NCBI RefSeq assembly: GCF_051014685.1
Contig: NW_027478489.1
Coordinates: 434,001-498,000, forward strand
Direction of reading: 5' to 3'
DNA length: 64,000 bases
DNA from: Ptiloglossa arizonensis
Lineage: Eukaryota > Arthropoda > Insecta > Hymenoptera > Colletidae
Below, piece after piece: positions 37,475 through 50,782 of this stretch (its first letter is position 1; each line of letters opens with the position of its first letter). Made by a program: the position numbers and the translations under genes. The notes under the pieces were generated by a model. It had not been told where the DNA came from and did not search any database. It saw nothing but the letters and a program-made list of their open reading frames with translations.

Positions 37475-39051
37475 GGGAAAAGTGCGCATACCGTTGTAAT
37501 CGGGCGAGTTTCTACTTTCAGATGCCGCAGAAATTTTGCGGATTGATCAATCCGTTCGCGAGATATGGCAGTTTGGAAATAAGAAACGCTTGAGAAACTC
37601 AAAATTTTCGCAGTTCTGATGCTCGAAACGAGTAACTAGAACGGCATAGGGGAAAAGTACGCATACCGTTGTAATCGGGCGAGTTTCTACTTTCAGATGC
37701 AACAGAAATTTTGCGGATTGGTCAATCCGTTCGCGAGATATGGCAGTTTGGATGTAAGAAACGCTTGAGAAACTCAAAATTTTCGCAGTTCTGATGCTCG
37801 ACACGAATAACTAGAACGGCCTAGGGGAAAAGTGCGCATACCGTTGTAATCGGGCGAGTTTCTACTTTCAGATGCATCAGAAATTTTGCGGATTGATCAA
37901 TCCGTTCGCGAGATATGGCAGTTTGGAAATAAGAAACGCTTGAGAAACTCAAAATTTTCGCAGTTCTGATGCTCGAAACGAGTAACTAGAACGGCATAGG
38001 GGAAAAGTACGCATACCGTTGTAATCGGGCGAGTTTCTACTTTCAGACGCAACAGAAATTTTGCGGATTGGTCAATCCGTTCGCGTGATATGGCAGTTTG
38101 GAAGTAAGAAACGCTTGAGAAACTCAAAATTTTCGCAGTTCTGATGCTCGAAACGAATAACTAGAACGGCCTAGGGGAAAACTACACCCACCGTTGTAAT
38201 CGGGCGAGTTTCTACTTTCAGATGCAACAGAAATTTTGCGGATTGGTCAATCCGTTCGCGCGATATGGCAGTTTGGAGGTAAGAAACGCTTGAGAAACTC
38301 AAAATTTTCGCAGTTCTGATGCTCGAAATGAATAAATGGAACGGCCTAGGGGAAAAGTACGCATACCGTCGTAATCGGGCGAGTTTCTACTTTCAGAAGC
38401 AACAGAAGTTTTGCGGATTGGTCAATCCGTTCGCGAGATATGGCAGTTTGGAAATAAGAAACGCTTGAGAAACTCAAAATTTTCGCAGTTCTGATGCTCG
38501 AAACGAATAACTAGAACCGCCTAGGGGAAAAGTGCGCATACCGTTGTAATCGGGCGAGTTTCTACTTTCAGATGCCACAGAAATTTTGCGGATTGGTCGA
38601 TCCGTTCGCGAGATATGGCAGTTTGGAAGTAAGAAACGCTTGGGAAACTCAAAACTTTCGCAGTTCTGATGCTCGAAACGAACAACAAGAACCGCCTAGG
38701 GGAAAAGTGCGGATACCGTTGTATTCGGGCGAGTTTCTACTTTCAGATGCCGCAGAAATTTTGCGGATTGATCAATCCGTTCGCGAGATATGGCAGTTTG
38801 GAAATAAGAAACGCTTGAGAAACTCAAAAATTTTCGCAGTTCTGATGCTCGAAACGAGTAACTAGAACGGCATAGGGGAAAAGTACGCATACCGTTGTAA
38901 TCGGGCGAGTTTCTACTTTCAGACGCAACAGAAATTTTGCGGATTGGTCAATCCGTTCGCGAGATATGGCAGTTGGGAGGTAAGAAACGCTTGAGAAACT
39001 CAAAATTTGCGCAGATCTGATGCTCGAAACGAAATAACTAGAACGGCCTAG
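37475..39051 (+). repeat. 18-mer HOR copy 3, first nine monomers only
   Basis: Nine monomers match the start of copy 2 at an offset of 3152 bp, up to the GTTGGGAGG unit ending CGAAATAAC. The GAGATTC and CGAATTG monomers that follow in copy 2 (35900-36249) are absent. The sequence passes directly to the GGGCCAG unit, so about 350 bp is missing at the junction. Confidence 0.88.
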
Positions 39052-40976
39052 GGGAAAAGTACGCATACCGTTGTAATCGGGCCAGTTTCTACTTTCAGAT
39101 GCAACAGAAATTTTGCGGATTGATCAATCCGTTCGCGAGATATGGCAGTTTGGATATAAGAAACGCTTGAGAAACTCAAAATTTTCGCAGTTCTGATGCT
39201 CGAAACGAGTAACTAGAACGGCCTAGGGGAATAGTACGCACACCGTTGTAATCGGGCGAGTTTCTACTTTCAGACGCAACAGAAATTTTGCGGATTGATC
39301 AATCCGTTCGCGAGATATGGCAGTTTGGATATAAGAAACGCTTGAGAAACTCAAAATTTGCGCAGTTCTGATGCTCGAAACGAGTAACTAGAACGGCCTA
39401 GGGGAATAGTACGCACACCGTTGTAATCGGGCGAGTTTCTACTTTCAGACGCAACAGAAATTTTACGGATTGGTCGATCCGTTCGCGAGATATGGCAGTT
39501 TGGATGTAAGAAACGCTTGAGAAACTCAAAATTTTCGCAGTTCTGATGCTCGAAATGAATAACTGGAACGGCCTAGGGGAAAAGTGCGCATACCGTTGTA
39601 ATCGGGCGAGTTTCTACTTTCAGATGCCGCAGAAATTTTGCGGATTGATCAATCCGTTCGCGAGATATGGCAGTTTGGAAATAAGAAACGCTTGAGAAAC
39701 TCAAAATTTTCGCAGTTCTGATGCTCGAAACGAGTAACTAGAACGGCATAGGGGAAAAGTACGCATACCGTTGTAATCGGGCGAGTTTCTACTTTCAGAC
39801 GCAACAGAAATTTTGCGGATTGATCAATCCGTTCGCGAGATATGGCAGTTTGGAGGTAAGAAACGCTTGAGAAACTCAAAATTTTCGCAGTTCTGATGCT
39901 CGAAACGAATAACTAGAACGGCCTAGGGGAAAAGTGCGCATACCGTTGTAATCGGGCGAGTTTCTACTTTCAGATGCCGCAGAAATTTTGCGAATTGATC
40001 AATCCGTTCGCGAGATATGGCAGTTTGGAAATAAGAAACGCTTGAGAAACTCAAAATTTTCGCAGTTCTGATGCTCGAAACGAATAACTAGAACGGCCTA
40101 GGGGAAAAGTACGCATACCGTTGTAATCGGGCCAGTTTCTACTTTCAGATGCAACAGAAATTTTGCGGATTGATCAATCCGTTCGCGAGATATGGCAGTT
40201 TGGATATAAGAAACGCTTGAGAAACTCAAAATTTTCGCAGTTCTGATGCTCGAAACGAGTAACTAGAACGGCCTAGGGGAATAGTACGCACACCGTTGTA
40301 ATCGGGCGAGTTTCTACTTTCAGACGCAACAGAAATTTTGCGGATTGATCAATCCGTTCGCGAGATATGGCAGTTTGGATATAAGAAACGCTTGAGAAAC
40401 TCAAAATTTGCGCAGTTCTGATGCTCGAAACGAGTAACTAGAACGGCCTAGGGGAATAGTACGCACACCGTTGTAATCGGGCGAGTTTCTACTTTCAGAC
40501 GCAACAGAAATTTTACGGATTGGTCGATCCGTTCGCGAGATATGGCAGTTTGGATGTAAGAAACGCTTGAGAAACTCAAAATTTTCGCAGTTCTGATGCT
40601 CGAAATGAATAACTGGAACGGCCTAGGGGAAAAGTGCGCATACCGTTGTAATCGGGCGAGTTTCTACTTTCAGATGCCGCAGAAATTTTGCGGATTGATC
40701 AATCCGTTCGCGAGATATGGCAGTTTGGAAATAAGAAACGCTTGAGAAACTCAAAATTTTCGCAGTTCTGATGCTCGAAACGAGTAACTAGAACGGCATA
40801 GGGGAAAAGTACGCATACCGTTGTAATCGGGCGAGTTTCTACTTTCAGACGCAACAGAAATTTTGCGGATTGATCAATCCGTTCGCGAGATATGGCAGTT
40901 TGGAGGTAAGAAACGCTTGAGAAACTCAAAATTTTCGCAGTTCTGATGCTCGAAACGAATAACTAGAACGGCCTAG
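39052..40976 (+). repeat. Tandem 1050-bp 6-mer, second copy five monomers long
   Basis: Monomers at 39052, 39227, 39402, 39577 and 39752 are repeated at 40102-40976, an offset of exactly 1050 bp. The order is GGGCCAG/ATATAAG, AGACG/ATATAAG, TTTTACGG/GGATGTAAG, CCGCAG, AGACG/GGAGGTAAG. The sixth monomer of the first copy (39927) has CCGCAG with CGAATTG. Its counterpart position holds a TTGCACATG unit instead. Confidence 0.89.
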
Positions 40977-43900
40977 GGGAAAAGTACGCATACCGTTCTA
41001 ATCGGGCGAGTTTCTACTTGCACATGCAACAGAAATTTCGCGGATTGGTCGATCCGTTCGCGAGATATGGCAGTTTGGAAGTAAGAAACGCTTGAGAAAC
41101 TCAAAATTTTCGCAGTTCTGATGCTCGAAACGAATAACTAGAACGGCCTAGGGGGAAAGTACGCATACCGTTGCAATCGGGCTAGTTTCTACTTGCAGAT
41201 GCAACAGAAATTTTGCGGATTGGTCGATCCGTTCGCGAGATATGGCAGTTTGGAAATAAGAAACGCTTGAGAAACTCAAAATTTTCGCAGTTCTGATGCT
41301 CGAAACGAGTAACTAGAACGGCATAGGGGAAAAGTACGCATACCGTTGTAATCGGGCGAGTTTCTACTTTCAGATGCAACAGAAATTTTGCGGATTGGTC
41401 AATCCGTTCGCGAGATATGGCAGTTTGGATGTAAGAAACGCTTGAGAAACTCAAAATTTTCGCAGTTCTGATGCTCGACACGAATAACTAGAACGGCCTA
41501 GGGGAAAAGTACGCATACCGTTGTAATCGGGCGAGTTTCTACTTGCACATGCAACAGAAATTTTGCGGATTGGTCGATCCGTTCGCGAGATATGGCAGTT
41601 TGGAAGTAAGAAACGCTTGAGAAACTCAAAATTTTCGCAGTTCTGATGCTCGAAACGAATAACTAGAACGGCCTAGGGGAAAAGTGCGCACACCGTTTTA
41701 ATCGGGCGAGTTTCTACTTTCAGATGCAACAGAAATTTTACGGATTGGTCAATCCGTTCGCGAGATATGGCAGTTTGGAGGTAAGAAACGCTTGAGAAAC
41801 TCAAAATTTTCGCAGTTCTGATGCTCGGAACGAAATAACTAGAACGGCCTAGGGGAATAGTACGCACACCGTTTTAATCGGGCGAGTTTCTACTTTCAGA
41901 TGCAACAGAAATTTTACGGATTGGTCAATCCGTTCGCGAGATATGGCAGTTTGGAGGTAAGAAACGCTTGAGAAACTCAAAATTTGCGCAGTTCTGATGC
42001 TCGAAACGAATAACTAGAACGGTCTAGGGGAAAAGAACGCACACCGTTGTAATCGGGCGAGATTCTACTTGCACATGCAACTGAAATTTTGCGGATTGGT
42101 CGATCCGTTCGCGAGATATGGCAGTTTGGAAGTAAGAAACGCTTGAGAAACTCAAAATTTTCACAGTTCTGATGCTCGAAACGAATAACTAGAACGGCAT
42201 AGGGGAAAAGTACGCATACCGTTGTAATCGGGCGAGTTTCTACTTTCAGATGCAACAGAAATTTTGCGGATTGGTCAATCCGTTCGCGAGATATGGCAGT
42301 TTGGATGTAAGAAACGCTTGAGAAACTCAAAATTTTCGCAGTTCTGATGCTCGACACGAATAACTAGAACGGCCTAGGGGAAAAGTACGCATACCGTTGT
42401 AATCGGGCGAGTTTCTACTTGCACATGCAACAGAAATTTTGCGGATTGGTCAATCCGTTCGCGAGATATGGCAGTTTGGATGTAAGAAACGCTTGAGAAA
42501 CTCAAAATTTTCGCAGTTCTGATGCTCGAAACGAGTAACTAGAACGGCATAGGGGAAAAGTACGCATACCGTTGTAATCGGGCGAGTTTCTACTTTCAGA
42601 CGCAACAGAAATTTTGCGGATTGGTCAATCCGTTCGCGTGATATGGCAGTTTGGAAGTAAGAAACGCTTGAGAAACTCAAAATTTTCGCAGTTCTGATGC
42701 TCGAAACGAACAACTAGAACGGCCTAGGGGAAAACTACACCCACCGTTGTAATCGGGCGAGTTTCTACTTTCAGATGCAACAGAAATTTTGCGGATTGGT
42801 CAATCCGTTCGCGCGATATGGCAGTTTGGAGGTAAGAAACGCTTGAGAAACTCAAAATTTTCGCAGTTCTGATGCTCGAAATGAATAAATGGAACGGCCT
42901 AGGGGAAAAGTACGCATACCGTCGTAATCGGGCGAGTTTCTACTTTCAGAAGCAACAGAAGTTTTGCGGATTGGTCAATCCGTTCGCAAGATATGGCAGT
43001 TTGGAAATAAGAAACGCTTGAGAAACTCAAAATTTTCGCAGTTGTGATGCTCGAAACGAATAACTAGAACCGCCTAGGGGAAAAGTGCGCATACCGTTGT
43101 AATCGGGCGAGTTTCTACTTTCAGATGCCACAGAAATTTTGCGGATTGGTCGATCCGTTCGCGAGATATAGCAGTTTGGAAGTAAGAAACGCTTGGGAAA
43201 CTCAAAACTTTCGCAGTTCTGATGCTCGAAACGAACAACAAGAACCGCCTAGGGGAAAAGTGCGGATACCGTTGTATTCGGGCGAGTTTCTACTTTCAGA
43301 TGCCGCAGAAATTTTGCGGATTGATCAATCCGTTCGCGAGATATGGCAGTTTGGAAATAAGAAACGCTTGAGAAACTCAAAAATTTTCGCAGTTCTGATG
43401 CTCGAAACGAGTAACTAGAACGGCATAGGGGAAAAGTACGCATACCGTTGTAATCGGGCGAGTTTCTACTTTCAGACGCAACAGAAATTTTGCGGATTGG
43501 TCAATCCGTTCGCGAGATATGGCAGTTGGGAGGTAAGAAACGCTTGAGAAACTCAAAATTTGCGCAGATCTGATGCTCGAAACGAAATAACTAGAACGGC
43601 CTAGGGGAAAAGTACGCATACCGTTGTAATCGGGCGAAATTCTACTTGCACATGCAACAGAAATTTTGCGGATTGGTCGATCCGTTCGCGAGATATGGCA
43701 GTTTGGAAGTAAGAAACGCTTGAGAAACTCAAAATTTTCGCAGTTCTGATGCTCGAAATGAATAACTGGAACGGCCTAGGGGAATAGTACGCACACCGTT
43801 GTAATCGGGCGAGTTTCTACTTTCAGACGCAACAGAAATTTTGCGGATTGATCAATCCGTTCGCGAGATATGGCAGTTTGGATGTAAGAAACGCTTGAGA

Positions 43901-44129
43901 AACTCAAAATTTTCGCAGTTCTGATGCTCGACACGAATAACTAGAACGGCCTAGGGGAAAAGTGCGCATACCGTTGTAATCGGGCGAGTTTCTACTTTCA
44001 GATGCATCAGAAATTTTGCGGATTGATCAATCCGTTCGCGAGATATGGCAGTTTGGATATAAGAAACGCTTGTGAAACTCAAAATTTGCGCAGTTCTGAT
44101 GCTCGAAACGAGTAACTAGAACGGCCTAG
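40977..44129 (+). repeat. Mosaic of left-family and right-family monomers
   Basis: The segment opens with a CCGTTCTAATC unit and a GGGGGAAAG/GGGCTAG unit. These recur at 45356 and 52009. Left-family A and B monomers lie at 41853 and 42028, B with AAAGAACGCACACCG. From 42553 to 43779 it follows the 18-mer order (CGCGTGAT, CTACACCC, CAGAAG, TTGGGAAAC, GTATTC, GTTGGG, GCGAAATTC). Two linking units complete it. One base in the CAGAAG unit changes the core to TTCGCAAGAT. Confidence 0.8.
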
Positions 44130-47100
44130 GGGAATAGTACGCACACCGTTGTAATCGGGCGAGTTTCTACTTTCAGACGCAACAGAAATTTTACGGATTT
44201 GTCGATCCGTTCGCGAGATATGGCAGTTTGGATGTAAGAAACGCTTGAGAAACTCAAAATTTTCGCAGTTCTGATGCTCGAAATGAATAACTGGAACGGC
44301 CTAGGGGAAAAGTGCGCATACCGTTGTAATCGGGCGAGTTTCTACTTTCAGATGCCGCAGAAATTTTGCGGATTGATCAATCCGTTCGCGAGATATGGCA
44401 GTTTGGAAATAAGAAACGCTTGAGAAACTCAAAATTTTCGCAGTTCTGATGCTCGAAACGAGTAACTAGAACGGCATAGGGGAAAAGTACGCATACCGTT
44501 GTAATCGGGCGAGTTTCTACTTTCAGATGCAACAGAAATTTTGCGGATTGGTCAATCCGTTCGCGAGATATGGCAGTTTGGATGTAAGAAACGCTTGAGA
44601 AACTCAAAATTTTCCCAGTTCTGATGCTCGACACGAATAACTAGAACGGCCTAGGGGAAAAGTGCGCATACCGTTGTAATCGGGCGAGTTTCTACTTTCA
44701 GATGCATCAGAAATTTTGCGGATTGATCAATCCGTTCGCGAGATATGGCAGTTTGGATATAAGAAACGCTTGTGAAACTCAAAATTTGCGCAGTTCTGAT
44801 GCTCGAAACGAAATAACTAGAACGGCCTAGGGGAAAAGTACGCATACCGTTGTAATCGGGCGAGATTCTACTTGCACATGCAACAGAAATTTTGCGGATT
44901 GGTCGATCCGTTCGCGAGATATGGCAGTTTGGAAATAAGAAACGCTTGAGAAACTCAAAATTTTCGCAGTTCTGATGCTCGAAACGAATAACTAGAACCG
45001 CCTAGGGGAAAAGTGCGCATACCGTTGTAATCGGGCGAGTTTCTACTTTCAGATGCCACAGACATTTTGCGGATTGATCAATCCGTTCGCGAGATATGGC
45101 AGTTTGGAAATAAGAAACGCTTGATAAACTCAAAATTTTCGCAGTTCTGATGCTCGAAACGAGTAACTAGAACGGCATAGGGGAAAAGTACGCATACCGT
45201 TGTAATCGGGCGAGTTTCTACTTTCAGACGCAACAGAAATTTTGCGGATTGATCAATCCGTTCGCGAGATATGGCAGTTTGGAGGTAAGAAACGCTTGAG
45301 AAACTCAAAATTTTCGCAGTTCTGATGCTCGAAACGAATAACTAGAACGGCCTAGGGGAAAAGTACGCATACCGTTCTAATCGGGCGAGTTTCTACTTGC
45401 ACATGCAACAGAAATTTCGCGGATTGGTCGATCCGTTCGCGAGATATGGCAGTTTGGAAGTAAGAAACGCTTGAGAAACTCAAAATTTTCGCAGTTCTGA
45501 TGCTCGAAACGAATAACTAGAACGGCCTAGGGGGAAAGTACGCATACCGTTGCAATCGGGCTAGTTTCTACTTGCAGATGCAACAGAAATTTTGCGGATT
45601 GGTCGATCCGTTCGCGAGATATGGCAGTTTGGAAATAAGAAACGCTTGAGAAACTCAAAATTTTCGCAGTTCTGATGCTCGAAACGAGTAACTAGAACGG
45701 CATAGGGGAAAAGTACGCATACCGTTGTAATCGGGCGAGTTTCTACTTTCAGATGCAACAGAAATTTTGCGGATTGGTCAATCCGTTCGCGAGATATGGC
45801 AGTTTGGATGTAAGAAACGCTTGAGAAACTCAAAATTTTCGCAGTTCTGATGCTCGACACGAATAACTAGAACGGCCTAGGGGAAAAGTACGCATACCGT
45901 TGTAATCGGGCGAGTTTCTACTTGCACATGCAACAGAAATTTTGCGGATTGGTCGATCCGTTCGCGAGATATGGCAGTTTGGAAGTAAGAAACGCTTGAG
46001 AAACTCAAAATTTTCGCAGTTCTGATGCTCGAAACGAATAACTAGAACGGCCTAGGGGAAAAGTACGCAAACCGTTGTAATCGGGCGAGTTTCTACTTGC
46101 ACATGCAACAGAAATTTTGCGGATTGGTCGATCCGTTCGCGAGATATGGCAGTTTGGAAGTAAGAAACGCTTGAGAAACTCAAAATTTTCACAGTTCTGA
46201 TGCTCGAAACGAATAACTAGAACGGCCTAGGGGAAAAGTGCGCATACCGTTGTAATAGGGCGAGTTTCTACTTTCAGATGCAACAGAAATTTTGCGGATT
46301 GATCAATCCGTTCGCGAGATATGGCAGTTTGGATATAAGAAACGCTTGAGAAACTCAAAATTTGCGCAGTTCTGATGCTCGGAACGAAATAACTAGAACG
46401 GCCTAGGGGAATAGTACGCACACCGTTTTAATCGGGCGAGTTTCTACTTTCAGATGCAACAGAAATTTTGCGGATTGGTCAATCCGTTCGCGAGATATGG
46501 CAGTTTGGAGGTAAGAAACGCTTGAGAAACTCAAAATTTGCGCAGTTCTGATGCTCGAAACGAATAACTAGAACGGTCTAGGGGAAAAGAACGCACACCG
46601 TTGTAATCGGGCGAGATTCTACTTGCACATGCAACTGAAATTTTGCGGATTGGTCGTTCCGTTCGCGAGATATGGCAGTTTGGAAGTAAGAAACGCTTGA
46701 GAAACTCAAAATTTTCACAGTTCTGATGCTCGAAACGAATAACTAGAACGGCCTAGGGGAAAAGTACGCATACCGTTGTAATCGGGCGAGTTTCTACTTC
46801 CAGATGCAACAGAAATTTTGCGGATTGGTCGATCCGTTCGCGAGATATGGCAGTTTGGAGGTAAGAAACGCTTGAGAAACTCAAAATTTTCGCAGTTCTG
46901 ATGCTCGACACGACTAACTAGAACGGCCTAGGGGAAAAGTGCGCATACCGTTGTAATCGGGCGAGCTTCTACTTTCAGATGCATCAGAAATTTTGCGGAT
47001 TGATCAATCCGTTCGCGAGATATGGTAGTTTGGAAATAAGAAACGCTTGAGAAACTCAAAATTTTCGCAGTTCTGATGCTCGAAACGAATAACTAGAACC

Positions 47101-50100
47101 GCCTAGGGGAAAAGTGCGCATACCGTTGTAATCGGGCGAGTTTCTACTTTCAGATGCCACAGAAATTTTGCGGATTGATCAATCCGTTCGCGAGATATGG
47201 CAGTTTGGAAATAAGAAACGCTTGATAAACTCAAAATTTTCCCAGTTCTGATGCTTGAAACGAGTAACTAGAACGGCATAGGGGAAAAGTACGCATACCG
47301 TTGTAATCGGGCGAGTTTCTACTTTCAGATGCAACAGAAATTTTGCGGATTGATCAATCCGTTCGCGAGATATGGCAGTTTGGAGGTAAGAAACGCTTGA
47401 GAAACTCAAAATTTTCGCAGTTCTGATGCTCGAAACGAATAACTAGAACGGCCTAGGGGAAAAGTACGCATACCGTTGTAATCGGGCGAGTTTCTACTTG
47501 CACATGCAACAGAAATTTTGCGGATTGGTCGATCCGTTCGCGAGATATGGCAGTTTGGAAGTAAGAAACGCTTGAGAAACTCAAAATTTTCGCAGTTCTG
47601 ATGCTCGAAACGAATAACTAGAACGGCCTAGGGGAAAAGTACGCATACCGTTGCAATCGGGCTAGTTTCTACATGCAGATGCAACAGAAATTTTGCGGAT
47701 TGTTCGATCCGTTCGCGAGATATGGCAGTTTGGATGTAAGAAACGCTTGAAAAACTCAAAACTTTCGCAGTTCTGATGCTCGAAACGAATAACTGGAACG
47801 GCCTAGGGGAAAACTACACATACCGTTGTAATCGGGCGAGTTTCTACTTTCAGATGCTACAGATATTTTGCAGATTGGTCTATCCGTTCGCGAGATATGG
47901 CAGTTTGGAGATAAGAAACGCTTGAGAAACTCAAAATTTTCGCAGTTCTGATGCTCGAAACGAGTAACTAGAACGGCCTAGGGGAAATGTACGCATACCG
48001 TTGTAATCAGGCGAGTTTCTACTTTCAAATGCAACAGAAATTTTGCGGATTGGTCAATCCGATCGCGAGATATGGCAGTTTGGAGGTAAGAAACGCTTGA
48101 GAAACTCAAAATTTTCGCAGTTCTGATGCTCGAAACGAGTAACTAGAACGGCATAGGGGAAGAGTACGCATACCGTTGTAATCGGGTGAGTTTCTACTTT
48201 CAGATGCAACAGAAATTTTGCGGATTGGTCAATCCGTTCGCGAGATATGGCAGTTTGGAGGTAAGAAACGCTTGAAAAACTCAAAATTTTCGCAGTTCTG
48301 ATGCTCGAAACGAGTAACTAGAACGGCCTAGGGGAATAGTACGCACACCGTTGTAATCGGGCGAGTTTCTACTTTCAGACGCAACAGAAATTTTGCGGAT
48401 TGGTCAATCCGTTCGCGAGATATGGCAGTTTGGAGGTAAGAAACGCTTGAGAAACTCAAAATTTTCGCAGTTCTGATGCTCGAAACGAATAACTAGAACG
48501 GCCTAGAGGAAAAGTGCGCATACCGTTGTAATAGGGCGAGTTTCTACTTTCAGATGCAACAGAAATTTTGCGGATTGATCAATCCGTTCGCGAGATATGG
48601 CAGTTTGGATATAAGAAACGCTTGAGAAACTCAAAATTTGCGCAGTTCTGATGCTCGGAACGAAATAACTAGAACGGCCTAGGGGAATAGTACGCACACC
48701 GTTTTAATCGGGCGAGTTTCTACTTTCAGATGCAACAGAAATTTTGCGGATTGGTCAATCCGTTCGCGAGATATGGCAGTTTGGAGGTAAGAAACGCTTG
48801 AGAAACTCAAAATTTTCGCAGTTCTGATGCTCGAAACGAATAACTAGAACGGCCTAGGGGAAAAGTGCGCATACCGTTGTAATAGGGCGAGTTTCTACTT
48901 TCAGATGCAACAGAAATTTTGCGGATTGATCAATCCGTTCGCGAGATATGGCAGTTTGGATATAAGAAACGCTTGAGAAACTCAAAATTTGCGCAGTTCT
49001 GATGCTCGGAACGAAATAACTAGAACGGCCTAGGGGTAAACTACACCCACCGTTGTAATCGGGCGAGTTTCTACTTTCAGATGCAACAGAAATTTTGCGG
49101 ATTGGTCGATCCGTTCGCGAGATATGGCAGTTTGGAGGTAAGAAACGCTTGGGAAACTCAAAACTTTCGCAGTTCTGATGCTCGAAACGAACAACAAGAA
49201 CCGCCTAGGGGAAAAGTGCGGATACCGTTGTATTCGGGCGAGTTTCTACTTTCAGATGCCGCAGAAATTTTGCGGATTGATCAATCCGTTCGCGAGATAT
49301 GGCAGTTTGGAAATAAGAAACGCTTGAGAAACTCAAAATTTTCGCAGTTCTGATGCTCGAAACGAATAACTGGAACGGCCTAGGGGAAAACTACACATAC
49401 CGTTGTAATCGGGCGAGTTTCTACTTTCAGATGCTACAGATATTTTGCAGATTGGTCTATCCGTTCGCGAGATATGGCAGTTTGGAGATAAGAAACGCTT
49501 GAGAAACTCAAAATTTTCGCAGTTCTGATGCTCGAAACGAGTAACTAGAACGGCCTAGGGGAAATGTACGCATACCGTTGTAATCAGGCGAGTTTCTACT
49601 TTCAAATGCAACAGAAATTTTGCGGATTGGTCAATCCGATCGCGAGATATGGCAGTTTGGAGGTAAGAAACGCTTGAGAAACTCAAAATTTTCGCAGTTC
49701 TGATGCTCGAAACGAGTAACTAGAACGGCCTAGGGGAATAGTACGCACACCGATGTAATCGGGTGAGTTTCTACTTTCAGACGCAACAGAAATTTTGCGG
49801 ATTGGTCAATCCGTTCGCGAGATATGGCAGTTTGGAGGTAAGAAACGCTTGAAAAACTCAAAATTTTCGCAGTTCTGATGCTCGAAACGAGTAACTAGAA
49901 CGGCCTAGGGGAATAGTACGCAAACCGTTGTAATCGGGCGAGTTTCTACTTTCAGACGCAACAGAAATTTTGCGGATTGGTCAATCCGTTCGCGAGATAT
50001 GGCAGTTTGGAGGTAAGAAACGCTTGAGAAACTCAAAATTTTCGCAGTTCTGATGCTCGAAACGAATAACTAGAACGGCCTAGGGGAAAACTACACCCTC

Positions 50101-50782
50101 CGTTGTAATCGGGCGAGTTTCTACTTTCAGATGCAACAGAAATTTTGCGGATTGGTCAATCCGTTCGCGCGATATGGCAGTTTGGAGGTAAGAAACCCTT
50201 GAGAAACTCAAAATTTTCGCAGTTCTGATGCTCGAAATGAATAAATGGAACGGCCTAGGGGAAAAGTCCGCATACCGTCGTAATCGGGCGAGTTTCTACT
50301 TTCAGAAGCAACAGAAGTTTTGCGGATCGGTCAATCCGTTCGCGAGATATGGCAGTCTGGAAATAAGAAACGCTTGAGAAACTCAAAATTTTCGCAGTTC
50401 TGATGCTCGAAACGAATAACTAGAACGGCCTAGGGGAAAAGTACGCATACCGTTGTAATCGGGCGAGTTTCTACTTTCAGATGCAACAGAAATTTTGCGG
50501 ATTGGTCAATCCGTTCGCGAGATATGGAAGTTTGGATGTAAGAAACGCTTGAGAAACTCAAAATTTTCGCAGTTCTGATGCTCGACACGAATAACTAGAA
50601 CGGCCTGGGGAAAAGTGCGCATACCGTTGTAATCGGGCGAGTTTCTACTTTCAGATGCAACAGAAATTTTGCGGATTGATCAATCCGTTCGCGAGATATG
50701 GCAGTTTGGATATAAGAAACGCTTGAGAAACTCAAAATTTGCGCAGTTCTGATGCTCGAAACGAGTAACTAGAACGGCCTAG
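44130..50782 (+). repeat. 38-mer HOR copy 1 (6653 bp)
   Basis: This is the longest repeat unit seen. It begins at the TTTTACGGATTTG monomer and is followed by a second copy at an offset of 6653 bp that holds from start to near the end. Private markers shared by both copies are GCTTGTGAAAC, CCACAGACATTTTGC, CCGTTCTAATC, GGGGGAAAG, AAAGAACGCACACC, GGTCGTTCCG, CGACTAAC-type C ends (first copy only) and GGGGTAAACTACACCC. The unit mixes right-family monomers with a left-family string. It may be a fusion of older HORs. Confidence 0.9.
46407..47456 (+). repeat. Left-family A-B-C-D-E-F string embedded in the 38-mer
   Basis: Six monomers in the canonical left-family order: A (CACCGTTTT), B (CAACTG, TTTTCAC), C (CCAGATGCAACAG, GACACG), D (CATCAG, ATGGTAG), E (CCACAG, TTGATAAAC, GCTTGAAACG) and F (CATAGG before it). 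Copy 2 of the 38-mer has the same string at 53060-54109. The E unit carries GCTTGAAACG as at 22940 and 24515, which links it to the mosaic zone rather than to 1-15 kb. Confidence 0.87.

Noticed and set aside
50434..50608. Small deletion as a transposon footprint (GGCCTGGGG)
   Set aside because: Only one base is missing, it is shared with 57083 by duplication, and no flanking target duplication is seen.
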